Source: Clostridia bacterium
Lineage (GTDB): Bacteria > Bacillota > Clostridia > Lachnospirales > Lachnospiraceae
Assembly: GCA_003246295.1 (NCBI GenBank)
Contig: QKAS01000036.1
Span: 1 to 45,368 of the forward strand
Length of the DNA: 45,368 nucleotides
Direction: 5' to 3'
Part shown: one piece after another, positions 35,085 to 43,303 of the stretch
Position numbering within the stretch: position 1 is the stretch's first letter
Layout of the letters: each line of letters begins with the position of its first letter
Program-made: the position numbers and the translations under genes
Notes under the pieces: generated by a model
What the model was told of the DNA's origin: nothing
The model's database searches: none
What the model saw: the letters and a program-made list of their open reading frames with translations, nothing else

Positions 35085-35399
35085 ATGATAGAACAGATTT
35101 ATCAAATAGCAACAGGTGATGAAAAAGCCGTAGAAAAAGTGATTATGGATGATAATATTCATTATATTCATATGATTTTTAACAAGGAAGAAGGTCTTCC
35201 GGAGCATTTCTCAAATTCCAATGTGTACATGACTGTAGTAAGAGGAAAACTTTCTATAGCATTAGATGATCAGGAAATCCATACGTATGAGGCAGGTACA
35301 TTGCTAAAGATTCCTGAAAATACAAAAATGAATGTTAGGAATTTGCATGATCCGGTGTTAGAGTTGATTGTAGTAAAGGCTCCAGCACCAACTAGGTAG
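35085..35399 (+). CDS. Small cupin-domain protein
   Basis: 104 residues, a single cupin barrel: the first motif region around LPEHFSNSNVYMTVVRGK and the second around EAGTLLKIPENTKM. Of the usual metal-binding His residues only one or two are seen, so it may not be a standard metal enzyme. It lies 73 nt after the NapH-like gene, with its own AGGAGG. Likely the last gene of the operon, sensing or binding a small ligand. Confidence 0.8.
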   Translation: MIEQIYQIATGDEKAVEKVIMDDNIHYIHMIFNKEEGLPEHFSNSNVYMTVVRGKLSIALDDQEIHTYEAGTLLKIPENTKMNVRNLHDPVLELIVVKAPAPTR

Positions 35400-35490
35400 T
35401 TGAAGGTAAGATTTAGGAATTAATGGATGGATTGAAATAAATATCTGGTATTATTATTAAAAAAACATATTAAAATAATTGAATTAGTAT

Positions 35491-35535
35491 ATTTAAAAGA
35501 ACCTTCAGAATTTGATTTTGAAGGTTCTTTTAAAT
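35491..35535 (+). terminator. Strong terminator after the cupin gene
   Basis: A perfect stem of about 16 bp (TTTAAAAGAACCTTCA with its complement) ending in TTTT. The rest of the 398-bp gap (35400-35797) has no gene that I can support; a -10-like TATAAT lies near 35736. Confidence 0.8.
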
Positions 35536-35797
35536 ATGTAAATGATAGATAAGGACTAGAGAATGAGAGACAGTATGAAATACTGAAAAAAATGAAATGT
35601 GGTATATTTTAAGAGTACTATTTTGGAAAGCCTGTTGCTAAAAATACTTTTGAAAAATTATTTTCAGCACGTTCGTTTCATTATAGAGGTTTCTCCGCCA
35701 TGTGATAAGGTTACAGAAAATGATGAATAAGCTGATATAATTGAGCTATAAAAAAGAATAACTCAATTACTTATACATTTAGAGCAGGAGGAAGAAA

Positions 35798-36118
35798 ATG
35801 TTTGGATTTTTAAAGCGAGATGATAGCAAGGTGATTAACGTTAATGCTATAGATAACCTTATTGGTAAAGTAGAATTAATAGACATAAGAGAACCGTATG
35901 AATATAAAAGCGGAAGTATAAAGACAGCTAAAAATATTCCGATGGGAAATTTATTGGCAGATCCTAACAAGTATTTAATAAAGGAGAAAACCTACTATAT
36001 TATGTGCCAATCAGGTGCAAGAAGTGGTAGGACTACAAAAAAGCTTGCAAAACAAGGCTTTACTGTTATTAATGTAGCAGGAGGTATGGGCTCTTATTCA
36101 GGGAAAAAGAGAAAGTGA
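35798..36118 (+). CDS. Rhodanese-domain protein
   Basis: 106 residues. LIDIREPYEYKSGSI is the first rhodanese motif, and the active-site loop is M-C-Q-S-G-A-R-S-G-R with the catalytic Cys at about residue 70. It is cytoplasmic and has no signal peptide. The family moves sulfane sulfur. AGGAGG lies 7 nt or so upstream. It starts the plus-strand run of thiol-redox genes that includes thioredoxin and CcdA-TlpA. Confidence 0.9.
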   Translation: MFGFLKRDDSKVINVNAIDNLIGKVELIDIREPYEYKSGSIKTAKNIPMGNLLADPNKYLIKEKTYYIMCQSGARSGRTTKKLAKQGFTVINVAGGMGSYSGKKRK

Positions 36119-36254
36119 GACATGTAGTTGGTTATGAGCATGAGCTTTATGCGTGACCTTATCACAGAAAAGAAGATGGAAATGACTATAATGAAACTAT
36201 AAAAGCAAATTTAAAGCACCTTAAAAACTTAAATGACGAAAAGGAGAATAGAAT

Positions 36255-36566
36255 ATGAGCGTACTTAAAATAACAAAGGATAATTTTGAACAAGAGGTTA
36301 TGAACTCAGACACACCGGTATTATTGGACTTTTGGGCATCCTGGTGTGGACCTTGTAGAATGGTTGGCCCTACAGTGGAGCAGGTAGCAGATGAGACAGT
36401 AAACACGGCAAAAGTTGGTAAAGTCAATGTAGATGAGGAACCTGAACTTGCACAGACTTTTAAGGTTATGAGTATCCCAACCCTTGTGGTGATGAAAAAT
36501 GGAAAAATCGCTCAAAGCGCGGTAGGTGTTAAGTCAAAGCAGGCTATCTTAGATATGTTGCAATAA
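36255..36566 (+). CDS. trxA: Thioredoxin
   Basis: 103 residues with the classic active site WASWCGPCRM (about 29-38) and cis-Pro SIPTLVVMKNG. A standard cytoplasmic disulfide reductase. AAGGAG is upstream. It probably supplies electrons to the CcdA-type membrane protein that follows. Confidence 0.95.
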   Translation: MSVLKITKDNFEQEVMNSDTPVLLDFWASWCGPCRMVGPTVEQVADETVNTAKVGKVNVDEEPELAQTFKVMSIPTLVVMKNGKIAQSAVGVKSKQAILDMLQ

Positions 36567-36570
36567 GCTA

Positions 36571-36615
36571 ATAACAGGACAGAGTTTCCCCCACTCTGTC
36601 CTGTGTTATTTTTTT
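36571..36615 (+). terminator. Terminator after trxA
   Basis: AACAGGACAGAGT pairs with ACTCTGTCCTGTGTT around a TTCCCCC loop and is followed by seven T. Confidence 0.85.
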
Positions 36616-36702
36616 ACAATAGAAAATCTAAGGAGCATAATTTCTGTTGTTTAAACTTTTGTTAGGAAGAGAATATAACGTAAATGTGATTGGAGGAATA
36701 TT

Positions 36703-37971
36703 ATGCTTGATGGGTTAGTTGCGACAAATAGTGTTAGTTTCATACTTGTTTTTTTAGAAGGAATATTATCTTTTTTTTCGCCTTGCGTGATACCATTAAT
36801 CCCGGTTTACATGGGTTATTTAGCAGGCAGCGGAAAAAGAGTAAATGAAGATGGAACGGTTATATATGAAAGAAAAAAGGTATTCTTGCATACCATGTTT
36901 TTTGCTTTGGGAATTTCTTTTGCATTCTTTATATTAGGAATGTCCTTTACGACTCTTGGCAGTTTTTTTAGCAACAATAAGCTTCTGTTCACAAGAATAG
37001 GTGGTATACTTATTGTTATATTGGGATTATTTCAGCTTGGAATATTTGATATTTCGTTCTTACAAAAAGAAAGAAAAATTCAGATTAAATTGGCGGATAA
37101 GAAAATGAATCCTATTATGGCTCTTATCATGGGATTCACCTTTAGTTTTGCGTGGACACCATGTATCGGACCAGCCCTTTCTTCCGTGCTGATTATGGCT
37201 TCTGGGGCAACAACGACAGTAGAAGGTAATCTGCTTGTACTTGTTTATGCGATTGGATTTTTAATTCCATTTCTTTTACTTGGACTTTTTACGACACAGG
37301 TATTGAACTTTTTGAAATCAAAACAAAAACTGTTGAAGTATACGATTAAAGCCGGAGGAGTAATTCTCATTATCATGGGAATTATGACTTTTACGGGGTG
37401 GATGAACAATTTATCAGGTTATTTGAATTCTTTTAGCTTTAATCAGCAAAGCAGTTCACAGGAGATATCAGACAAAGCGAATGAATCTGAGACTGCAAAT
37501 AGTTCAGAAACTGCTACCAATTCTGCATTTGATTTTACTCTTACAGATCAATATGGGAATGAACATACGCTTTCTGATTACAAGGGAAAAGTTGTATTCA
37601 TAAATTTCTGGGCGACCTGGTGTCCACCCTGTAAAAAGGAATTGCCTGACATAGAGGCACTTTACAAGGAGTATAATTTAAATCAGGATGAAGTGATATT
37701 TTTAGGGATTGCAAATCCATCAAGTAAAGAGTATCCGAACAATCAGGATGATGGAGAAGAATCAATTAAAGCTTTTTTAGATGACAACGGATATACGTTC
37801 CCAACATTATTTGATGAAACAGGAGAAGCACTTAAGAATTATAACATCTCGGCGTTTCCTACCACTTTTATGATTGATAAAGAAGGAAATATTGTTGGAT
37901 ATGTTCCAGGTATGATGACCAAAGATATTATGGTAAATGTAATTAATCAAACTTTGGAGGCAACAGAATAA
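36703..37971 (+). CDS. CcdA-TlpA fusion: membrane electron relay with outer thioredoxin domain
   Basis: 422 residues. Residues 1-235 are a CcdA/DsbD-type membrane domain with F-F-S-P-C-V-I-P-L-I-P near 27 and A-W-T-P-C-I-G-P-A near 150, the Cys pair that carries electrons across the membrane. After a Ser/Asn/Glu linker (about 246-275) comes a TlpA-like thioredoxin domain with FWATWCPPCKKELPD (near 304) and FPTTFMID. In most genomes these are two proteins. It should move reducing power from cytoplasmic thioredoxin, encoded next door, to the cell surface. Confidence 0.93.
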   Translation: MLDGLVATNSVSFILVFLEGILSFFSPCVIPLIPVYMGYLAGSGKRVNEDGTVIYERKKVFLHTMFFALGISFAFFILGMSFTTLGSFFSNNKLLFTRIGGILIVILGLFQLGIFDISFLQKERKIQIKLADKKMNPIMALIMGFTFSFAWTPCIGPALSSVLIMASGATTTVEGNLLVLVYAIGFLIPFLLLGLFTTQVLNFLKSKQKLLKYTIKAGGVILIIMGIMTFTGWMNNLSGYLNSFSFNQQSSSQEISDKANESETANSSETATNSAFDFTLTDQYGNEHTLSDYKGKVVFINFWATWCPPCKKELPDIEALYKEYNLNQDEVIFLGIANPSSKEYPNNQDDGEESIKAFLDDNGYTFPTLFDETGEALKNYNISAFPTTFMIDKEGNIVGYVPGMMTKDIMVNVINQTLEATE

Positions 37972-38011
37972 AGACCGGTATGAAATCCTAAAGGATAAGG
38001 AGATATAATGA

Positions 38012-38593
38012 ATGGCTCATAAATTTGATGTTAATAATAAAAACAAACTGGATAATCCAAGGCGCAGAGAAATGCTTCCAGTAAATAAAATATTGGATGA
38101 AATTGGTTTAAAGGCAGAGGATAATCTTGCAGATATTGGGTGCGGTATTGGCTATTTTTCTTTTCCGGCAGCGGATGTAATAGGTTCTAACGGTTTGGTT
38201 TATGCACTTGATGTGAAAGAAGAAATGATTGAAGAACTTGATAAGAGGATCGAAGAAAATAAAATAGACAATATTCAAACTGTTCTTACAGATGAATACA
38301 ATTTCAAACTAGATGATAATTCCGTTTCATATGCACTTATATGCACTGTTTTACATGAAATTGAAGATAGAATTAAGTTTCTTCATGAGACAAAGCGTAT
38401 TCTTATTGACGGTGGCAAAATTGCTGTTGTCGAATGGATAAAGAAGGAAAGTGATTGGGGCCCGCCGGTCAGCCATAGGGTTGATAGTAGCGATGTAAAA
38501 AAGGAACTTCTTGATTGTGGTTTTACAGAAATATCATATGTAGAACTTAATGAGTATTTTTATATTGTTAAGGGCACATTACTTCATAAGTGA
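38012..38593 (+). CDS. Class I SAM-dependent methyltransferase
   Basis: 193 residues. The SAM motif is L-A-D-I-G-C-G-I-G-Y-F (about 40-50), with LDVKEEMIEEL after it and DGGKIAVVEW as the post-motif strand. The shape is UbiE/ArsM-like. The three Cys residues that bind arsenic in ArsM are not evident, so arsenite methylation is unlikely. The start uses AAGGAG upstream and the ATG at 38012. It is 40 nt after CcdA-TlpA and could act on a sulfur, selenium or metal species; the substrate is unknown. Confidence 0.82.
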   Translation: MAHKFDVNNKNKLDNPRRREMLPVNKILDEIGLKAEDNLADIGCGIGYFSFPAADVIGSNGLVYALDVKEEMIEELDKRIEENKIDNIQTVLTDEYNFKLDDNSVSYALICTVLHEIEDRIKFLHETKRILIDGGKIAVVEWIKKESDWGPPVSHRVDSSDVKKELLDCGFTEISYVELNEYFYIVKGTLLHK

Positions 38594-38596
38594 GTA

Positions 38597-38635
38597 ATTT
38601 AAAAGACAGAGTTTTTTGAACTCTGTCTTTTAAAT
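38597..38635. terminator. Bidirectional terminator after the methyltransferase
   Basis: ATTTAAAAGACAGAGTT pairs with AACTCTGTCTTTTAAAT, a long stem with A- and T-runs at both ends. It fits a terminator for the methyltransferase and possibly for the convergent Crp gene. Confidence 0.75.
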
Positions 38636-38685
38636 TCATGACATATAGAAAGGTACGAGAGACGGTTTTCCATTTTATTACAATA

Positions 38686-39360
38686 CTAGATTAGTTCGCG
38701 CAACTTTTCTTTATCAATAATGTGGATGGAACCTCTCGATTGTTCAAGAATACCCTCTGATTGAAATACTTTCAGCATTCGTGAAACAACTTCTCTGGCA
38801 CTTCCAATGTATTTTGCAATTTGCTCTTGAGTAAGATGCAGCTCATTCGAATTTGTTTTTGTTATTTCGTCCAATAGGAAGATAGCAAGTCTTTTATCAA
38901 AGCTCATAAAGAGTATTTGTTCCATTGCCCACATAACATCTGAAAAGCGTTCATTGGTATTTTTGTATGCAAAGTTTTCAACATATACGTTTTGATTACT
39001 GAGCTTACTAAATGTACCAATATTTATAAGGTAAGCATCTGTGTCGCTTTCAGCATCAATATGCACATCAAAAGTAATGCTATTTATAATACAAGAAGCT
39101 GAAAGTACGCAGACATCACCAGGTGAAAGGCGATATAAGGTTATTTCACGTCCGTCTTCTGATAATATATAGACACGTAGTCCACCATTTTTTATCAGCA
39201 GGACACCGAGACATTCACTGTCCGTACTATGAAGATTAAAGCCCTTGTTATATGAAACATTGGCAATATTGTTTTCTAATAAATTTATTTCTGATTCACT
39301 TAATTTATCCCAAAAATCAAGGCGAGATTTGATATATGCTAATTCATCTTTTTCAATCAT
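38686..39360 (-). CDS. Crp/Fnr-family regulator 2
   Basis: 224 residues. The sensor domain has a G-D-V-C-V-L-S-A-S-C motif, two Cys that could respond to redox state. The helix-turn-helix is LTQEQIAKYIGSAREVVSRM. GGAGG 7 nt before the ATG at 39360 fixes the start. Its promoter holds the palindrome AGTCTAGACT between -35 and -10, suggesting autorepression. It lies among rhodanese, thioredoxin and ferredoxin genes and may control them. Confidence 0.9.
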   Translation of the reverse strand: MIEKDELAYIKSRLDFWDKLSESEINLLENNIANVSYNKGFNLHSTDSECLGVLLIKNGGLRVYILSEDGREITLYRLSPGDVCVLSASCIINSITFDVHIDAESDTDAYLINIGTFSKLSNQNVYVENFAYKNTNERFSDVMWAMEQILFMSFDKRLAIFLLDEITKTNSNELHLTQEQIAKYIGSAREVVSRMLKVFQSEGILEQSRGSIHIIDKEKLRELI

Positions 39361-39384
39361 GTAAAATCCTCCAATCATAACTTT

Positions 39385-39413
39385 ATTATAGCAAAGTCTA
39401 GACTAAATAACAA
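39385..39413 (-). promoter_or_regulatory. Promoter and operator of Crp/Fnr regulator 2
   Basis: On the minus strand: TTGTTA (39413-39408), 17-bp spacer, TATAAT (39390-39385). The perfect palindrome AGTCTAGACT (39395-39404) fills the spacer. Confidence 0.65.
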
Positions 39414-39446
39414 AAAATAAAGCAATACCAATTTAGTATTACTTTA
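39412..39446 (-). terminator. Terminator of the rhodanese lipoprotein gene
   Basis: On the minus strand AAAGTAATACTAA pairs with TTGGTATTGCTTT, followed by ATTTTTTG. Confidence 0.7.
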
Positions 39447-39465
39447 TTTTACATACTATAGAATT

Positions 39466-39867
39466 TTATTCAGTAACGATATCATAGTTCCAGTCAATAA
39501 TACCACCAAAATCATATACATTGGAGTACCCAAGCTCAACAAGATCCGCAGCTGCAAGGGCACTTCTGCGACCACTGCGGCAATATACCAAGATTGTAGC
39601 AGACGTGTCTGTCAATGTTTCCTCAGCTTTTTCTAAAATGTCGGTATCAGGAATGAGTATTGCGCCATCAATATGTCCAGTGTTAAATTCCTCTTCGGTT
39701 CTAACGTCTAAAATTGTAATAGTACTGTCTTTATCCATCATATCTTTTGCTTCTTTTGCGGTTATTGTGGAATAATCAGAAGCAGCGGAATCATTTTTAG
39801 AGCTACACGCGCTTAAAGTGGTTATTATGAGGATTAGAAACAATATCAATAAATTTTTGTTTTTCAT
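39466..39867 (-). CDS. Rhodanese-domain lipoprotein
   Basis: 133 residues. A signal peptide with lipobox L-S-A-C puts the lipidated Cys at 21. The rhodanese domain follows with ILDVRTEEEFNTGHI and the active loop Y-C-R-S-G-R-R-S, catalytic Cys near 102. The start is the ATG at 39867 with AAGGAG upstream, rather than longer in-frame options. It is anchored at the outer face of the membrane, where it may handle sulfane sulfur. It lies 50 nt after the ferredoxin gene. Confidence 0.9.
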   Translation of the reverse strand: MKNKNLLILFLILIITTLSACSSKNDSAASDYSTITAKEAKDMMDKDSTITILDVRTEEEFNTGHIDGAILIPDTDILEKAEETLTDTSATILVYCRSGRRSALAAADLVELGYSNVYDFGGIIDWNYDIVTE

Positions 39868-39917
39868 AATACAAACTCCTTCCAGTATAAAACTCAATTG
39901 TGTAATGACATTTATGA

Positions 39918-40109
39918 TTAGACCAATACTAGTGCTTGCCGAGGACAGAAATTTGTACATTTTCCACAACGGATACAGGCGTCAAGATCAACAGTAGGTG
40001 CATCAACCCCTGTTTGCTTTAATGCATTTACCGGACAGATAGGTACGGATGGACAGGGGTGGTTCTGTGGGCAGTTTTCTTTTAAAACAACTAAAGTTTT
40101 TGTATTCAT
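39918..40109 (-). CDS. Small 4Fe-4S ferredoxin-like protein
   Basis: 63 residues. Two Cys groups: C-P-Q-N-H-P-C-P-S-V-P-I-C-P (irregular spacing) and C-I-R-C-G-K-C-T-N-F-C-P (standard 4Fe-4S). The first group spacing differs from a regular ferredoxin. An ATG at 40118 is in frame, but AAAGG sits right against it; the ATG at 40109 has the better distance. Likely electron carrier in the same operon as the rhodanese lipoprotein. Confidence 0.8.
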   Translation of the reverse strand: MNTKTLVVLKENCPQNHPCPSVPICPVNALKQTGVDAPTVDLDACIRCGKCTNFCPRQALVLV

Positions 40110-40218
40110 ATTTGTCATCCTTTCGTATATTAATAATTTCTTATCTGATTATACAATGATTAAGCAGTACTATCTGTAACACAATCACATTCAGGTATAT
40201 CCATGTAAAAACATGTTG

Positions 40219-41091
40219 TTATTTACCATTACATAATTTCATGAATGCTAGAGAAGCAGGGGAAAGAAATTTGTTTTTATGATAAATGATATGATATTGA
40301 CGATGGAACGTTAAGCCATTTATGTTTAATCTGGCTATTTGATTTCTATCTATATAATCCTGTACTAATTGTAAAGGGAGAATTGAAATTCCTATTCCTT
40401 TAGAGACACCATGAACAATTGCTTCCGTACTACTACTTTCCCAAAGTGGATTTAGGAAAATGTTGTGGAGAGATAATATGGATTCAGCAAGTTCACGGGT
40501 ACCGCTGTTTTTCTCTCTCATCAGGAAATGCTGATGGGATAACTCATCAATAGAAACGCTTTTGCTTTTGAGGAGCGGGTTATTTATATCACAAATTACG
40601 ATAAGTTCATCCTTGATAAAATCTGTCGAAATAATATTTTCTGAATGAATCATACCTTCTATCAAGGCAAAATCCAACTCATTTTCTAAAACTAACTGTT
40701 CGATAACGTCCGAACTGTCAATGGTGACAAAGGCTTGGATATTAGGAAAGCGTGCTGAAAACTTTTTTATAAAGTCGGGCATTAAATGAGTCCCAATTGT
40801 AATACTGGAACCGATTTTTAATTGGCTAGTGGTATCAGAACTCCTTACAGAAGTTTCTAATTCTTCGAATAATGAGTTTATATGAAGGGCATAGTCATAT
40901 ACAGTTTTACCGGTTTCCGTTAAATATATTTTTTTAGATATTCGGTCAAAGAGAGGGGTACCATAATAAGATTCCAGCTCTTTGATAGCGTTACTGACTG
41001 CTGGCTGTGAAATGTAAAGCTTTTTGGCAGCTATCGTAATACTTTTTTCTTTGCAGACAGAAATAAATATTTTCATATGTCGTAATGTCAT
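40219..41091 (-). CDS. LysR-family transcriptional regulator
   Basis: 290 residues. The N-terminal helix-turn-helix has SITIAAKKLYISQPAVSNAI; the rest is a periplasmic-binding-like effector domain. GGGAG 7 nt before the ATG at 41091 fixes the start. It diverges from the CHR transporter genes and probably controls them, through the very AT-rich 107-bp gap with the short palindrome ATTATATAAT at 41131-41140. The effector is unknown. Confidence 0.92.
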   Translation of the reverse strand: MTLRHMKIFISVCKEKSITIAAKKLYISQPAVSNAIKELESYYGTPLFDRISKKIYLTETGKTVYDYALHINSLFEELETSVRSSDTTSQLKIGSSITIGTHLMPDFIKKFSARFPNIQAFVTIDSSDVIEQLVLENELDFALIEGMIHSENIISTDFIKDELIVICDINNPLLKSKSVSIDELSHQHFLMREKNSGTRELAESILSLHNIFLNPLWESSSTEAIVHGVSKGIGISILPLQLVQDYIDRNQIARLNINGLTFHRQYHIIYHKNKFLSPASLAFMKLCNGK

Positions 41092-41198
41092 AGTAGATCT
41101 CCCATACATAATTAAAAGGTTATGAATAATATTATATAATATAATTATACTTATGTAAATGTAAGCAGTATAATGAAATCTTTAGGAGGTTCATTAGG

Positions 41199-41777
41199 AT
41201 GAAGAAGGATATAAAATTTTATTTCAAGTTATTTGCATCCACCTTTTATTTAAGTGCGTTTACATTTGGTGGTGGATTTGTAATTATTCCATTGATGAGA
41301 AAAAAGTTTGTGGATCAATATAAGTGGATAGACGAAAAAGAGATGCTTGATTTAACGGCAATTGCGCAAGCATCACCAGGTGCGATTGCCGTCAATGCAG
41401 CAATACTTGTTGGATATAGATTAGCAGGAATTTTAGGGGCAATGATTACAATCTTAGGGACTGTTTTACCGCCATTACTTATATTATCGTTGATATCACT
41501 AGCATATACGGAATTTCGGGATAGTCTGATTGTTAAATATGTACTCAGAGGAATGCAGGCGGGAGTTGCAGCAGTAATTATAGATGTTGTAGTTACTATG
41601 GGAATTGATCTTATAAAAGAAAGAAAAGTATTACCAATCATGGTTATGTTATCCTCTTTTGTTGCCGCATTTTTCCTGCATATCAATGTTATTTTTATGA
41701 TTTTGGCCAGTGGGATGATTGGTGGCATGGCAATGTACTATTCAAAGCATATAAAAAAGAGTGGTGAAGGAAAATGA
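41199..41777 (+). CDS. Chromate transporter (CHR) family, short subunit 1
   Basis: 192 residues and about six membrane segments. The CHR signature is F-G-G-G-F-V-I-I-P-L near residue 23, then the A-S-P-G-A-I-A-V-N segment. Short CHR proteins work in pairs encoded by adjacent genes, as here. Members export chromate, though many homologs may carry other oxyanions. A promoter -10 TATAAT lies at 41169-41174. Its stop overlaps the next start. Confidence 0.92.
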   Translation: MKKDIKFYFKLFASTFYLSAFTFGGGFVIIPLMRKKFVDQYKWIDEKEMLDLTAIAQASPGAIAVNAAILVGYRLAGILGAMITILGTVLPPLLILSLISLAYTEFRDSLIVKYVLRGMQAGVAAVIIDVVVTMGIDLIKERKVLPIMVMLSSFVAAFFLHINVIFMILASGMIGGMAMYYSKHIKKSGEGK

Positions 41778-42340
41778 TGTATTTAAAGTTGTTCTGGAGT
41801 TTTTTTCAAATTGGATTGTTTAGTTTTGGTGGTGGCTATGCAGCTATGCCATTGATTCAAAATCAAGTCGTGGATCTGAATGGATGGCTAACAATGAGTG
41901 AATTCGCAGATGTCATAACGATATCTCAAATGACACCTGGTCCGATAGGGATTAATGCAGCAACCTTTGTTGGAATACGTATCGGTGGAATTCAAGGTGC
42001 AATTGTTGCAACAATAGGGTGTGTACTTCCATCCTGCGTGATTGTGCTTTCCCTTGCATACATCTATTATAAGTATAGAGGATTAGATACGGTACAGGGA
42101 GTATTGAATGGTTTAAGACCTGCAGTGATAGCGATGATAGGTTCGGCAGGAGTGGCACTGATGATTTTAGCTTTCTGGAATGGAAAAGCTATGACAATCA
42201 CTGGTGATGGAATAGATTATGTAGCGGTATCCATATTTACAATTGCTTTTGTAATTCTTAGAAAATGGAAAGCAAATCCAATACATATCATGGTGGTCGC
42301 AGGATTGATTGGATTATGTATTTATCCATTTGTATTATAA
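41774..42340 (+). CDS. Chromate transporter (CHR) family, short subunit 2
   Basis: 188 residues, partner of the preceding gene (4-nt overlap; a second ATG at 41777 is also possible). It carries F-G-G-G-Y-A-A-M-P-L and MTPGPIGINAATFVG. The two subunits share an ancestral repeat and likely lie in opposite orientations in the membrane, as proposed for the family. Confidence 0.92.
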   Translation: MMYLKLFWSFFQIGLFSFGGGYAAMPLIQNQVVDLNGWLTMSEFADVITISQMTPGPIGINAATFVGIRIGGIQGAIVATIGCVLPSCVIVLSLAYIYYKYRGLDTVQGVLNGLRPAVIAMIGSAGVALMILAFWNGKAMTITGDGIDYVAVSIFTIAFVILRKWKANPIHIMVVAGLIGLCIYPFVL

Positions 42341-42369
42341 TCAAAGGGAAATGAAAGGAGACACTAACT

Positions 42370-43197
42370 ATGAATCGATTTGCGGTGGAAGATTTATTTG
42401 GTATCGAAGGATTTAATATAGCATGGTATGGAATAATAATAGGAGTTGGAATGCTCTTAGGGGTACTGTTGGCAACTTATAGAGCAAAGAAAAAAGGATA
42501 TCAATCAGATTTAATCTTTGATTTTATTCTTATTGCACTTCCGATTGCTATTATTTGTGCCCGATTATATTATGTGGTGTTTGAATGGGAAGATTATGTG
42601 GGAAATCCAATAAAAATATTTGCAATAAGAGAAGGTGGTTTAGCTATCTATGGTGGAGTAATTGGAGGCTTTTTATCCGCAGTAGTATTTTGCAAAATCA
42701 ATAAATTTCCCATATTAAAATTAATAGATTTAGCAATACCAAGCTTGGTATTAGGTCAAGCGATTGGACGTTGGGGTAATTTTATGAATCAGGAAGCATA
42801 TGGTGCAATCATTACCAATCCGAAACTTCAATTTTTCCCTTTTGGTGTATATATTGATGCTATATCAGAATGGCATCAGGCAACATTTTTTTATGAAAGC
42901 ACATGGAATATAGTATTGTTTGCTTTACTTTTAGTAGTAGCTAGGAGAATGAAGAAAGATGGAAGTTTACTAGCAATTTACTTTATGGGATATGGAATGG
43001 GACGCTTTCTTGTTGAGGGATTAAGAACAGACAGTCTTTATGTATTCCATGTTATAAGGGTATCACAATTGTTGTCACTACTATTAGTAATTGGTGGAAT
43101 AATTCTATTTGTATTGCTAAAAAAAGGAAGATTACAATCAGATGCCTATCATGGAAAATATGCTGATGAAAAACTTACAAGAGAAATCAAGTCATAA
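42370..43197 (+). CDS. lgt: Prolipoprotein diacylglyceryl transferase
   Basis: 275 residues, about seven membrane segments. The Lgt signature GRWGNFMNQEAYG (about 135-147) is intact, and the catalytic-loop region is GGLAIYGGVIGG, with Tyr where E. coli has His103. It moves a diacylglyceryl group to the lipobox Cys of prolipoproteins at the outer face of the membrane. AAAGGAG upstream. It probably is an extra copy, given the setting, and could serve lipoproteins encoded in this window. Confidence 0.93.
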   Translation: MNRFAVEDLFGIEGFNIAWYGIIIGVGMLLGVLLATYRAKKKGYQSDLIFDFILIALPIAIICARLYYVVFEWEDYVGNPIKIFAIREGGLAIYGGVIGGFLSAVVFCKINKFPILKLIDLAIPSLVLGQAIGRWGNFMNQEAYGAIITNPKLQFFPFGVYIDAISEWHQATFFYESTWNIVLFALLLVVARRMKKDGSLLAIYFMGYGMGRFLVEGLRTDSLYVFHVIRVSQLLSLLLVIGGIILFVLLKKGRLQSDAYHGKYADEKLTREIKS

Positions 43198-43202
43198 AAT
43201 AT

Positions 43203-43258
43203 TTGACATATGAAATAATTCTGATACAATGTGTTAAGGGCATATGCTAATAATTAAA
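43203..43258 (+). promoter_or_regulatory. Promoter with CATATG-ATAATT motifs upstream of the C_GCAxxG_C_C gene
   Basis: TTGACA (43203-43208), 16-bp spacer, TACAAT (43225-43230). CATATG-N2-ATAATT overlaps the -35 and spacer. An 18-bp motif at 43241-43258 matches 16 of 18 bases of the one at 44852-44869. Confidence 0.55.
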
Positions 43259-43303
43259 CTAATATATTATTAAAAATAAGAAAGTTACGAGGAGATAGTG
43301 GAA

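Noticed and set aside
35536..35797. Possible gene remnant in the gap after the cupin terminator
   Set aside because: All frames are broken by stops within short distances and no family is recognisable; treated as intergenic.
38012..38593. ArsM arsenite methyltransferase
   Set aside because: The general fold fits, but the conserved arsenic-binding Cys residues are not seen.
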